Virus record (IMG/VR): IMGVR_UViG_3300003691_000016 | Span: 1-44,784 of that record | Length of the DNA: 44,784 bases | Source of the DNA: a virus | Reading direction: 5' to 3' (one strand) | In this document: piece after piece, positions 6,720-14,952 of the stretch | Layout of the letters: each line of letters starts with the position of its first letter | Numbering within the stretch: position 1 is the first letter of the stretch | The notes under the pieces: generated by a model | Told to the model about the DNA's origin: nothing | What the model saw: only the letters and a program-made list of their open reading frames with translations | Databases searched by the model: none | Program-made: the position numbers and the translations under genes

Positions 6720-7442
6720 ATGAATCGTTTTGTTACTTATATTATCAAAGCTAAACCTAAAAACAAAAAGTTAAGAGTAGATTACAATGACCGACAAGCA
6801 ATACCATTTAATCGTAAGTTAATGGTTTGTAATAAAATTGAAGATAAAGCAATAGACACAAAGATATATGATAAATCTATAAATAATCCTAAAAAAGAAC
6901 GTAATCGAAAGAATAAATGGGGTGAGAACTCAAAGGATTGGAGACCTACAGAGATTGATTATAAGGATTCACGTATGGGTTGTTTTTATTCATACAAATC
7001 AATAGAACCGAACTTAGCTACACGTAAGAACTTTAGACGTATCGAAGCAGCTGAGTCAAAATTAAAAGACTGGTATACTTACGGTGATGACCATCTGTAT
7101 GAGCATTCTATAGATTACGATATGTGTAATGATATATATGATGATATATATGATGATATGTGTAATGATATATATGAGGATGAAGAGTTATGGAATGATC
7201 TGTATAATGATGATATATTCAATGATATGTTCAATGATGAACCAACTATTGAAGAGTTATGGAATGATCATGAATCAGCTAAGGTCTTTGAAGAGTTATG
7301 GAATGATCAAGAAGACTTTGAAGAGTTATGGAATGATCAAGAAGACTTTGAAGAGTTATGGAATGATCAGGAAAACTTTGAAGAATTAGTTATGGATGAA
7401 AGTAATAAGAATCGTAAATCAATTAGGAAAGTAATCAAATAA
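6720..7442 (+). CDS. Basic/acidic repeat protein, unknown
   Basis: 240 aa of striking composition. Residues 1-115 are basic, with many Lys, Arg and Asn. Residues 120-225 are very acidic and repetitive: CNDIYDDIYDD units, then EELWND units ending in tandem copies of FEELWNDQED. The last 14 residues are basic again. It follows a strong promoter and the conserved leader. A charge-segregated acidic array could mimic DNA or bind a basic host protein (inference). No family recognised. Confidence 0.75.
   Translation: MNRFVTYIIKAKPKNKKLRVDYNDRQAIPFNRKLMVCNKIEDKAIDTKIYDKSINNPKKERNRKNKWGENSKDWRPTEIDYKDSRMGCFYSYKSIEPNLATRKNFRRIEAAESKLKDWYTYGDDHLYEHSIDYDMCNDIYDDIYDDMCNDIYEDEELWNDLYNDDIFNDMFNDEPTIEELWNDHESAKVFEELWNDQEDFEELWNDQEDFEELWNDQENFEELVMDESNKNRKSIRKVIK
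7287..7391. repeat. 30-bp tandem repeat coding FEELWNDQED
   Basis: Three full 30-bp units (7287-7316, 7317-7346, 7347-7376) and a partial fourth, nearly identical in DNA, so the expansion is recent. Looser copies of EELWND lie upstream at about 7180 and 7250. Confidence 0.85.
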
Positions 7443-7456
7443 TAAAGGAAATTATT

Positions 7457-7837
7457 ATGAACAAAGCACTAACACCATTATGTCCGTATTGTGAGCAGTT
7501 TTCTAAAAGAGTAACAGGCAAGGAAATTTATCCTCATAGAGATGATCTTAAGTCTAAGACTTTCTACGAGTGTAAAAGATGTAAGGCTTATGTTGGTTGT
7601 CATAAAGGTACTAACAAACCTCTTGGTAGATTAGCTAATCCTGAGCTAAGATACTATAAGAAGCTTGCGCATAGCTCTTTTGATCAGTTATGGCGAAATA
7701 CAGAACTAAATAGAAGCGATGCATATGAGTGGTTAGCTAAGGAAATGGCTATGCATCCTTCTAAGTGTCATATCGGCATGTTTGATATTCATGAATGTAT
7801 TGAAGTTATTAGACTATTCAAAAGGAGCAAAGAATGA
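7457..7837 (+). CDS. Zinc-finger-containing phage protein (DUF3268-like)
   Basis: 126 aa. CPYC (residue 9) and CKRCKAYVGCHKGT (about residues 39-52) form a zinc ribbon. PLGRLANPELR, AHSSFDQLW and AYEWLAKEM follow in the order I associate with the DUF3268 zinc-finger family common in phages. The conserved leader AATAAAGGAAATTATT precedes the ATG. The family usually lies among replication genes. Role unknown; a single-strand or structure-specific nucleic-acid function is plausible. Confidence 0.8.
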   Translation: MNKALTPLCPYCEQFSKRVTGKEIYPHRDDLKSKTFYECKRCKAYVGCHKGTNKPLGRLANPELRYYKKLAHSSFDQLWRNTELNRSDAYEWLAKEMAMHPSKCHIGMFDIHECIEVIRLFKRSKE

Positions 7838-8007
7838 GTAAACAAAGTAATGTAGAAAGTGCTTTAAAAACAGAATTAACGAAAGCTATTGCTAAAGATG
7901 AGAAAGTAGGTAATTCCGATATAGCTAAAGGTATCTTTGGTGTTCATACATTAAAGTATATAGAGGAATTTGCTACTGTGTTATGTAAAATGACTCTTAA
8001 ACTATAG
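7834..8007 (+). CDS. Small unknown protein, 57 aa
   Basis: MSKQSNVESALKTEL... The start overlaps the previous stop as ATGA, with AAAGGAG at 7821-7827. Probably helical, with a short hydrophobic C-terminal stretch. No family recognised; called from the ribosome binding site and operon packing. Confidence 0.55.
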   Translation: MSKQSNVESALKTELTKAIAKDEKVGNSDIAKGIFGVHTLKYIEEFATVLCKMTLKL

Positions 8008-8018
8008 GAAAAGTTACA

Positions 8019-8195
8019 ATGACTGAAGAAATGCTTATATACTTAAAGAAGCAACAATTAATTGATGTTGTAAAGACAAGAATTAAAGGTATGGAAGTAG
8101 ATAGCGCTAAAGATAATCATTATATGACTTATACAGAAGCAGACTTTGAGGCTAAAGCAGATGAAATAGAAAGTATAATTAATCAAAGTGTATAA
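8019..8195 (+). CDS. Small acidic unknown protein, 58 aa
   Basis: MTEEMLIYLKKQQL..., with a helical, coiled-coil-like pattern and acidic C-terminal half. It fills the gap between the 57 aa frame and the helicase, 11 bases after one and 9 before the other. The ribosome binding site is modest (GGAAAAG). Function unknown. Confidence 0.5.
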   Translation: MTEEMLIYLKKQQLIDVVKTRIKGMEVDSAKDNHYMTYTEADFEAKADEIESIINQSV

Positions 8196-8204
8196 AGAGG
8201 GAAT

Positions 8205-9512
8205 ATGCTAGAAGTATTTATTGAATTTTTGGATGATGAGAAAGCATGGGATATGTATATCACCGGTGTGGCAGGAACAGGTAAAACTACAAGCCTGAAG
8301 CACGGAGTACAACATTGTATAACTAATAATATACCTTATGTTGTATGCGCGTTTACTCATAAAGCTTGTAAAATACTTAGAAGTAAATTACCTGCAAATG
8401 CTGACGTTAGAACTCTACATTCATTCCTTGGTAAGCGACCTTGTATAAATACACATGCTACTAAGAAAGAGCATGTGAATCAAAATCTGAAGTCCTCAGA
8501 GACCGATTTGGACCCTAAAATATTATTCCTTGACGAATGGTCTATGGTAGGAGAAAAGGACTATATGGACATTAGAGAGGCTCAGGATTCCAATTATGAC
8601 TCAATCCCTGAACTAAAAGTAGTTTGGGTTGGAGATAGTCATCAATTACCTCCAGTTGGTGATATACAAGCTATTAAACCTGAAGGTGAATATCAAGTAG
8701 TATTAACTAAGATATGGAGAAATGACAATCCATTACAACAGCCTTTGAATGCTCTTATTTCTTATATTGAAGGTGCTCCACCTAAGTCGTTAGAACCCGT
8801 CGAAGGTTACTTTGAACGTGGCAAGAATTTAAGCAAAGAATATCAAGCTTGCAAAAAAGATAAAGTTCTTTTAGCTTATACTAATAAAAGAGTTGAGTCA
8901 TTGAATATTGAGATAGCAGGTAAATATCATCCTGACCTAAAAGACAAAGTCTTCAGTCCTACAACACAAAAGTATTATTACTTCTTAGGTTGGGTTGAAG
9001 ATCCTGACTATATAGATCTTCACTACAGCGATCCGTTACATAAAGGTTCTAAATTCAAAACACTTGAGAACTTAATAAGAACAAACCTATGTAAATTTGC
9101 TATGCTTGAGGATGAAGAAGGCGATGTGTGGATTCATGCTGTGATCTTTGGTCATTATGACTACAAAGTAAATAAAGAAACACTTGAAGCAGCAGCTGTT
9201 GACTCTAACAAAGCAATAGAACAGACACACAAAGGTTACAAAGCCGCTTCATGGGCTAAGTTCAATCCTAAGACTTCATTAACTCGTACGAGATCAAAAG
9301 CTTGGAGAGATTGTCTTAGTTTTAAGGATTGCGTTATTTGTATAGATTTTCCTTATGTTATGACTGTTCATAAAAGCCAAGGTAGCACATTTAATACTGT
9401 GTTCGTTGATACTAATGATATAGCTATTTGCGCTGATCGTAACTTTGCTATGTATCTTAAACTAACATATGTTGCTTTAAGTAGAGCAAGCCACAAAGTA
9501 ATAACTAATTAG
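8205..9512 (+). CDS. SF1 DNA helicase (Dda/RecD-like)
   Basis: 435 aa. Walker A GVAGTGKTT lies at about residues 21-29; FTHKA gives motif Ia and LFLDEWSMV the Walker B. VGDSHQLPPVGD is motif III, MTVHKSQGSTF motif V and YVALSRA motif VI. This is the order in T4 Dda and RecD2 SF1B helicases, which move 5'-3' and help replication initiation and recombination. Length matches Dda (about 440 aa). GAGGG precedes the ATG. The next gene has its own promoter. Confidence 0.9.
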   Translation: MLEVFIEFLDDEKAWDMYITGVAGTGKTTSLKHGVQHCITNNIPYVVCAFTHKACKILRSKLPANADVRTLHSFLGKRPCINTHATKKEHVNQNLKSSETDLDPKILFLDEWSMVGEKDYMDIREAQDSNYDSIPELKVVWVGDSHQLPPVGDIQAIKPEGEYQVVLTKIWRNDNPLQQPLNALISYIEGAPPKSLEPVEGYFERGKNLSKEYQACKKDKVLLAYTNKRVESLNIEIAGKYHPDLKDKVFSPTTQKYYYFLGWVEDPDYIDLHYSDPLHKGSKFKTLENLIRTNLCKFAMLEDEEGDVWIHAVIFGHYDYKVNKETLEAAAVDSNKAIEQTHKGYKAASWAKFNPKTSLTRTRSKAWRDCLSFKDCVICIDFPYVMTVHKSQGSTFNTVFVDTNDIAICADRNFAMYLKLTYVALSRASHKVITN

Positions 9513-9536
9513 TATTAGCAATTTAATAAATAATTG

Positions 9537-9565
9537 TTTACAAAACAGAATAAATGATGTATATT
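9537..9565 (+). promoter_or_regulatory. Sigma70-like promoter
   Basis: TTTACA (9537-9542), 17-bp spacer, TATATT (9560-9565). It starts with the same TAGTATTAGCAATTTAATAA block as at 6621 and ends in the same AAAGGAAATTATTATG leader. Confidence 0.85.
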
Positions 9566-9601
9566 TAGATTAAATAATAACAAATAATAAAGGAAATTAT
9601 T

Positions 9602-10645
9602 ATGGAAATTGACTACAACATGAGTAAAGAGTATTGTTCTGATTGGTCACCGATAGATGCTATCAGAGAGATGGTTCAGAATGCTATTGACAGTGGACAA
9701 AAATACAGATGTGAGATAGTATCAGGAAGAATCAACATAATAACTTATAATAAAGAACTACCACTTCGTACTCTTATGCTTGGTGAGTCTATTAAAAGTG
9801 GGGATTCAATTGGTAAGTATGGCGAAGGTTATAAAATAGGTATGTTGGTACTAACAAGAGAGAATCATGAGCCTACTATAACTAATGAAAATAATTACAT
9901 AACAGGGTTGTTCTCAAAAAATGCTTTAGACGTAATGACATTCAAACTTGATATTGATAGGAATTTATTCTCTGAAGATCCTAATATTCAGTTTAATTGT
10001 AAAGTTGGTAATATTAATATAGATGAACTAAAGCGAAAGATTCCTGCGTTTACAGGTGTTAACCCTAAGAAACCTAATGGTATTGATATTTGGCAAGACA
10101 GACAGGGTGAGATATTCGTTAACGGCTTATTTGTAACTGAAAATGACAAACTTGTCTTTGGTTATAATTTTTCGCCTAATAAAATACGACTAAACAGAGA
10201 CCGTAATATGGTTAATGGTTTGCATTGGCAATTAGCTGAGTATTATAATAGTTTGGGTGAAAGTAAAGCTGACTTAATATTTGACTTAATTGAAAGAGAT
10301 GCTAGTGATGTTCAAGACTTGTCGTATACATTAGATGACAAAAAATTAAAAGCTGAGTTAGCTAGACTGTTCTTTAATAAATATGGCGAAGGAGCTACTA
10401 TATCTAAGCCGGGAACTGTTTATGTAGGTGATAATTCAGGTGTTAGTTGTTCTTCTTCAGCTTCAAGAGTATATAGTGAATGTAGTGTACCTGAAACAAA
10501 GAAAACAGTTGATCCTGAATCACCTGACCAAGTAATAATTGATTGGTTAAAAAGTAATAAAAAATTAATCCGTAAAGAAGCAAAAGTAAGTTTAAAGCAG
10601 TTAATTATAAGAGCAAAAGGTTGGTCAAAAGCAAGTATATTTTAA
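9602..10645 (+). CDS. GHKL-type ATPase, unknown role
   Basis: 347 aa. An N-box AIREMVQNAIDSG (about residues 18-30) and a glycine-rich lid GKYGEGYKIGML (about residues 76-87) are typical of the GHKL fold (gyrase B, Hsp90, histidine kinase, MutL). The protein is too short for a type II topoisomerase and has no kinase His motif. The middle (FVNGLFV...) may be the transducer half. The C-terminal third carries a Ser/Cys-rich linker and a basic end. Own promoter and conserved leader. MutL/Hsp90-like or anti-defence roles cannot be distinguished by eye. Confidence 0.75.
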   Translation: MEIDYNMSKEYCSDWSPIDAIREMVQNAIDSGQKYRCEIVSGRINIITYNKELPLRTLMLGESIKSGDSIGKYGEGYKIGMLVLTRENHEPTITNENNYITGLFSKNALDVMTFKLDIDRNLFSEDPNIQFNCKVGNINIDELKRKIPAFTGVNPKKPNGIDIWQDRQGEIFVNGLFVTENDKLVFGYNFSPNKIRLNRDRNMVNGLHWQLAEYYNSLGESKADLIFDLIERDASDVQDLSYTLDDKKLKAELARLFFNKYGEGATISKPGTVYVGDNSGVSCSSSASRVYSECSVPETKKTVDPESPDQVIIDWLKSNKKLIRKEAKVSLKQLIIRAKGWSKASIF

Positions 10646-10653
10646 GGAGGAAT

Positions 10654-11193
10654 ATGAAAGCATTATCGATTGACATTGAGACGTTAGGTACATTAGTAGA
10701 TAGTCAAATACTATCAATAGGTTTAGCTATTTTTAATCTTAAAACAGGAAAAGTTTTTAATTCACTGTATATTACAATTAAGCTTGACATTAATAAACAT
10801 GTCAATGCTACACCAAGCACAATAGCTTTTTGGACTAAACAAGCTATTGATAATCCTGCAGCGTTAAAAGGACTTTTTAGTAGTAAAGATATAAAAGCTG
10901 TTGGTATGGTAGAAGCCCTTCAGATGATACAGACATTCTGTAATATCAATAAACCAAAGACTGTTTGGGCTAATAGTCCTAAATTTGATCTTAGCATGCT
11001 TGAATATCAGTTTCAACAAAACGACATAAAAGTACCATGGGGTTTTAATGCTGATCGTTGTATGCGTACTCTACGTCAATTTGCTGGTAAGATAGATGTA
11101 GAGATGGAAGGTATACAACATAATGCATTATCAGATGCAATTTGGCAAGCTAAATATATTAGCTTTGCCTGCAATAAACTTAAACTTGTATAA
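10654..11193 (+). CDS. DnaQ-fold 3'-5' exonuclease (DexA/Rv2179c-like)
   Basis: 179 aa from ATG 10654, five bases before which stands AAGGAGG (10644-10650). SIDIETLG (residues 5-12) supplies the DxE of exo I. WANSPKFDLSML supplies the exo II Asp and HNALSDAIWQA the exo III HxxxxxD of DEDDh exonucleases. It resembles phage T4 DexA and the Rv2179c group. Likely role: degradation of host DNA/RNA or trimming of ends during replication. The DNA polymerase has its own exonuclease domain, so this one is additional. Confidence 0.85.
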   Translation: MKALSIDIETLGTLVDSQILSIGLAIFNLKTGKVFNSLYITIKLDINKHVNATPSTIAFWTKQAIDNPAALKGLFSSKDIKAVGMVEALQMIQTFCNINKPKTVWANSPKFDLSMLEYQFQQNDIKVPWGFNADRCMRTLRQFAGKIDVEMEGIQHNALSDAIWQAKYISFACNKLKLV

Positions 11194-11207
11194 GGAGAAA
11201 AAAAAGA

Positions 11208-11468
11208 ATGGCTAAAGAAAGAGTAAAATGGTATCGTAATGCTTCAGAAAAGGATCAGGATAACGTGAAAGGTAGAGGTACATTAATGGCAATTATGCCA
11301 ATGCAAAATAACGCTGGTGGTACAGCTGTTATTGCTGATGACGATGGTAACTTCGTTGAAAAAGAGTTAAGTCTTATTAAGATGGATAATACACCTTTAA
11401 CTGAGACTAAAACAGTTAAACAAAAAGTTACAACGGCATCTAAAAGTATTAAACTCGATAAGAAGTAG
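11208..11468 (+). CDS. Small unknown protein, 86 aa
   Basis: MAKERVKWYRNASEKDQ..., with AAGGAG before the ATG, 15 bases after the exonuclease gene. The C-terminal 30 residues are Lys/Thr-rich and probably disordered. Last gene before a new promoter. No family recognised. Confidence 0.65.
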   Translation: MAKERVKWYRNASEKDQDNVKGRGTLMAIMPMQNNAGGTAVIADDDGNFVEKELSLIKMDNTPLTETKTVKQKVTTASKSIKLDKK

Positions 11469-11496
11469 CAATTTAGTAAATTAATTAAAATAATTG

Positions 11497-11525
11497 TTTA
11501 CAAAATTGATTGAATATGATATATT
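11497..11525 (+). promoter_or_regulatory. Sigma70-like promoter before SSB
   Basis: TTTACA (11497-11502), 17-bp spacer, TATATT (11520-11525), preceded by the AATTAATTAAAATAATTG block shared with 6640-6657. A dedicated promoter suits an abundantly needed single-strand binding protein. Confidence 0.85.
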
Positions 11526-11557
11526 TATTATGAACTTAATGCAAACAGGAGCAAACT

Positions 11558-12205
11558 ATGAGTAAAGTAGCAAAGATTTCAACAACTAAAGGTGAACTTG
11601 AGTGGGTAACAATCGATGGTGAAGGCAAAGAGAATTTGTCAGGTAAGTTACAGTATGTAGCAAACTTGGTAATTGAAGCTGACAATCCGATTGTTGCAAC
11701 CATTGAAAAGTTTTGGAAAGACAACAAACCAGCAAGTTTTAAGAAGCCAGCTAAATCAAATGGTCTTTATACTCACAAAGTTGATTCAGGAAAAAAAGAC
11801 GAAGATGGTAAAGCTATCTATGAAGAAGATGGTAAACTATATCTTGCTTTTAAGACAGGAACAACTTTCCCTGACGGTTCTGCAAAGAAGATTCAGATTT
11901 ACAATGCCAAAGCTAAGAAAGTTACTCTTCCGCCTGAAGTTAAGATTGGTAATGGTTCAATTGGTGCAATTTCAGGTGCTATGGGTATTTACGAAAGTAA
12001 AACACCTAAGGGTGCCCTTGTTGATGCAGGTGTCACTCTTTATCTTGATGCTATTCAGATTCACAAACTTGAAGAATACACTATGGATGCAGGTTTTGAT
12101 GCAGACGAAGAAGAAACTGAAGGTTGGACTGGCGAAGAAGAATGGACAGGTGCTGAAGAAGCTGAACCTAAAATAGGTGAACTACCTAAGAAACCAAGAC
12201 TATAG
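11558..12205 (+). CDS. Single-stranded DNA-binding protein (T7 gp2.5-like)
   Basis: 215 aa, close to the 232 aa of T7 gp2.5. A beta-rich core contains LQYVANLVI, TFPDGSAKKIQI, IGNGSIGAIS and GVTLYLDAIQI, in the order expected for the OB fold of this family (DUF2815-like). Residues about 180-205 are strongly acidic (DADEEETEGWTGEEE), the tail by which such SSBs contact polymerase and helicase. A basic KPRL end is unusual after the acidic tail. AGGAG upstream and its own promoter. Confidence 0.85.
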   Translation: MSKVAKISTTKGELEWVTIDGEGKENLSGKLQYVANLVIEADNPIVATIEKFWKDNKPASFKKPAKSNGLYTHKVDSGKKDEDGKAIYEEDGKLYLAFKTGTTFPDGSAKKIQIYNAKAKKVTLPPEVKIGNGSIGAISGAMGIYESKTPKGALVDAGVTLYLDAIQIHKLEEYTMDAGFDADEEETEGWTGEEEWTGAEEAEPKIGELPKKPRL

Positions 12206-12215
12206 TACACACCGC

Positions 12216-12240
12216 TGGCATATCGGGATATAATATGCCA
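12216..12240 (+). terminator. Possible weak terminator/attenuator hairpin
   Basis: TGGCATAT (12216-12223) pairs with ATATGCCA (12233-12240), with a 9-nt loop, just after the SSB gene; only a short T-containing tail (CTTTAATT). It may partly terminate so that SSB is made in excess over the polymerase operon. Confidence 0.5.
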
Positions 12241-12271
12241 CTTTAATTACAACTGACGACGGAGTCAAATA

Positions 12272-12454
12272 ATGAACTTACCTAACAACGATATTTCCTA
12301 TACTTGGAATCATGAGTTTGAGTGCCCTGAATGTGATTCCATTCTTATTGTAAATCAAAATAATAAACACTGTGTAGATATGAAATGTCCTAAATGTGAC
12401 TATACTGTATATAGTGATAACTTCGATATATTAAGCGAGGAATCTAATGTATAA
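12272..12454 (+). CDS. Small zinc-ribbon protein
   Basis: 60 aa. CPEC (residue 18) and CPKC (about residue 39) form a zinc ribbon in an otherwise polar protein. CGGAGTCAAATA precedes the ATG. Its 3' end overlaps the DNA polymerase start by eight bases. Function unknown; co-translation with polymerase suggests a replication or transcription accessory. Confidence 0.7.
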   Translation: MNLPNNDISYTWNHEFECPECDSILIVNQNNKHCVDMKCPKCDYTVYSDNFDILSEESNV

Positions 12455-14162
12455 AATTATTAAACTTGAAGAAATTGAAGTCGATAAAAGTCTACCTTTG
12501 TTTTGTGATACTGAGACAATAGGCCTTTATGGACAAATAAGACTATTACAATGCTATCAGAAAGGTTGGCAATCAGTATTATTAGTTGAATGGCCTAATA
12601 AGATTCAATTAGCTGGATTTATGTTACAGAATTATACTATATGGCATAATGCTCACTATGATATTACAACAGCACAACAACAGAATGGTGGGCGATTTAT
12701 ACCATCAGAGTTTGATGATACATTCTTAGCTGCTCGTTTAGCACAACCTTCAGCTGATGTATTTAGTTTAGATGCTGTTATTGCTAGAGTTATAGGTTAT
12801 GATCCTTATGATAAAGCAGGTTTAGACAAGAAAGTTCTTCAGAAGTCTGATTGGTCTAAAGCTATATTAACTAAAGATCAACTAATGTATGCTGCAATTG
12901 ATGTTAAATATATGCCTGAAGTTTGGGATGCAGTTAAACACGTCACAACTGATCAATGTTATCTATTAGATAAATCAGCTCTACGTATAGCATTAGATTT
13001 CCAATGGAATGGCATGCCTGTTGATTCTGATAGATTAAATGACAAATATTTAAAGATAACTAAAGAATTAAAAGAAATACCTATGCCAATAAATGCAAAC
13101 AGTTGGCAACAAGTACGTAAGTGGCTTAATGTAGACAAATCAGATAAAAAGTTTCTATCTGATTTAGCTTTAAGAGGTAACGATAGAGCTCGTGCTGTTC
13201 TCGATGTTAGAACACGACGTAAACTAATTAGTTTTCTTGAGAAATATGACAAAGAAAGAGTCTTCGGTAAGTTTAAGCCATCAGCTCGTTCAGGTCGTTT
13301 TACTTCTGATGATGACAATATGCAGCAAATACCACGTGCACTTAAAGACATATTTGGTTATCCTGAAGGATCAGATCGTGTACTTATTTATTCTGATTAT
13401 GCTCAGCTTGAGTTACGTACCATTGCTGCTATACTTGATGTTAAACTCATGGTTCAAATGTTTAGAGATGATGTTGACCTTCACGGTTATGTGGCTTCTG
13501 TACTATTTGGTGAAAATTGGACAAAGAAAGACAGACAAGTAACTAAGACATACAACTTCAACTTATTGTATGGTGGATCGGTTGGTATGGTACTTAGTAT
13601 TCTTATTACTTATGGCTTGCTTATTGAAGAGCGAGTAGCTAATCGTCATAAACGCAAATGGCTTAATATGTTTAGTGAAATAGATAGATGGCAGAAAGAA
13701 CAGATATCTGCTTGGAGTAAAGGTAAACTTAGTTCTACACCATTAGGTCGTCAGTACAAAGGTAAACTAATGACAGACCAAATGAATATTAAGAATCAAG
13801 GTGCTGGAGCTGAAGTAGCTAAGCTTGCACTACATTACTTTCATCCATGGTTAGCTGAGTACAATAAAGAAAATGGTACTGATGTTATGATTGCTGACTT
13901 TATTCATGACTCTTATATCTTAGATGCACCTAATGATCCTGTTGTCTATAAAGAAGTAGCAACTAAGTTAGCTGAGTGCATGCAGGATGCATGGTTCGAA
14001 ATGAGCAAATTGTACAAAGTAACAGACTTACCTATGCCTGTGGATGTCTCAGTTGGATACAATTGGGGTGACATAGAAGATGATGATTGCGAGAACATTT
14101 GGGACTTTAAATTAACACCTTATACAATGCTTAAAGGAGACAGTGAATATGCAACAATTTGA
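12447..14162 (+). CDS. DNA polymerase I family (family A) with 3'-5' exonuclease
   Basis: 571 aa replicative polymerase. Exonuclease: DTET (residues 21-24), NAHYD for exo II and YAAIDVKYM for exo III. Polymerase: motif A SDYAQLELR (about residue 318), motif B RQVTKTYNFNLLYGG (about residues 360-374) with Phe at the nucleotide-selecting position, and motif C FIHDSYIL (about residue 487). Motif C reads HDS where most family A enzymes have HDE. It is shorter than T7 polymerase (704 aa) and no thioredoxin-binding loop is obvious. It overlaps the genes on both sides. Confidence 0.95.
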   Translation: MYKIIKLEEIEVDKSLPLFCDTETIGLYGQIRLLQCYQKGWQSVLLVEWPNKIQLAGFMLQNYTIWHNAHYDITTAQQQNGGRFIPSEFDDTFLAARLAQPSADVFSLDAVIARVIGYDPYDKAGLDKKVLQKSDWSKAILTKDQLMYAAIDVKYMPEVWDAVKHVTTDQCYLLDKSALRIALDFQWNGMPVDSDRLNDKYLKITKELKEIPMPINANSWQQVRKWLNVDKSDKKFLSDLALRGNDRARAVLDVRTRRKLISFLEKYDKERVFGKFKPSARSGRFTSDDDNMQQIPRALKDIFGYPEGSDRVLIYSDYAQLELRTIAAILDVKLMVQMFRDDVDLHGYVASVLFGENWTKKDRQVTKTYNFNLLYGGSVGMVLSILITYGLLIEERVANRHKRKWLNMFSEIDRWQKEQISAWSKGKLSSTPLGRQYKGKLMTDQMNIKNQGAGAEVAKLALHYFHPWLAEYNKENGTDVMIADFIHDSYILDAPNDPVVYKEVATKLAECMQDAWFEMSKLYKVTDLPMPVDVSVGYNWGDIEDDDCENIWDFKLTPYTMLKGDSEYATI

Positions 14163-14952
14163 AAAAGATTATACTAAACTAATAGAGAAGATACTTAGAG
14201 AAGGTGATGTTAGAAAGACAAGGAATGGTGAGACTACATCAATCTTTGGTAATATGCTAACTGTACCAATGAATGGCGATATGACATTCCCAATACTGCA
14301 AGGTCGTAAGATGTATCCTAAGGGAGTCTTTGGCGAACTTGCAGCAATACTAAGAAAACCTACTTGTGTTGCAGATTTTAAACGCTTTGGTTGCAACTAT
14401 TGGGGTTTATGGGCTAAAGAAGATGGCTCAATTAATGTGGACTATGGTAATGCATGGCATGCTGGTGATCAAATTGAAAAACTAAAGACAGCACTAAAGT
14501 ACAACAATACTGATCGTCGTATGATTATCAGCGGTTGGAGACCTGACAGACTTGATGACTTAGATTTGCCATGTTGTCATTTACTTTATCAGTTTTATGT
14601 TCGTGATGGTAAATACCTTGACATGATGTGGTATCAGCGTTCAGTTGATACAATGATAGGTTTGCCATCAGATATAATCTTTGCAGCAACATGGCTTATT
14701 GCGATAGCTAATGAATTTGACTATCAGCCTGGCGAAATAAAAATGTCACTTGGTGATTGTCATGTTTATGCTGAGCACTATGAAGCAGCAAATATCTATA
14801 CAGACATAGTAAGGTGCTCGTTACTACAAGAACCTCCTACGTACAAATGGAATGCACCAATTGGAACAGACTTTTGTAAGTTTGAACCAAGGGACATAAT
14901 AATAGACAATTACTTTTCACACTCTAAAATTGGTATGGAGCTTAAAGCATGA
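14149..14952 (+). CDS. Thymidylate-synthase-family dCMP (hydroxy)methylase candidate
   Basis: 267 aa from ATG 14149 (AAGGAG 14134-14139; a GTG at 14143 lies too close). TS-family residues: FGELAAIL, NYWGLWAKEDG, the Arg pair DRRMIISGW (123-124), catalytic Cys143 in LPCCHLLYQF, QRSVD (163-167) and GDCHVYAEHYE. At the position of E. coli TS Asn177, which reads the uracil base, this protein has Asp175 (GLPSDI). Asp there is the hallmark of T4 dCMP hydroxymethylase and switches specificity to dCMP. The likely product is 5-hydroxymethyl- or 5-methyl-dCMP. ATGA overlap with the MazG-like gene. True TS activity remains possible. Confidence 0.85.
   Translation: MQQFEKDYTKLIEKILREGDVRKTRNGETTSIFGNMLTVPMNGDMTFPILQGRKMYPKGVFGELAAILRKPTCVADFKRFGCNYWGLWAKEDGSINVDYGNAWHAGDQIEKLKTALKYNNTDRRMIISGWRPDRLDDLDLPCCHLLYQFYVRDGKYLDMMWYQRSVDTMIGLPSDIIFAATWLIAIANEFDYQPGEIKMSLGDCHVYAEHYEAANIYTDIVRCSLLQEPPTYKWNAPIGTDFCKFEPRDIIIDNYFSHSKIGMELKA

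Noticed and set aside
12959-13351. 130-codon frame on the - strand inside the DNA polymerase gene
   Set aside because: It is a shadow of a strongly conserved gene, has no ribosome binding site and opposes all neighbours.
14149-14952. Simple assignment as thymidylate synthase ThyA
   Set aside because: The Asp at the Asn177-equivalent position argues for dCMP as substrate. Ordinary TS is kept only as an alternative.
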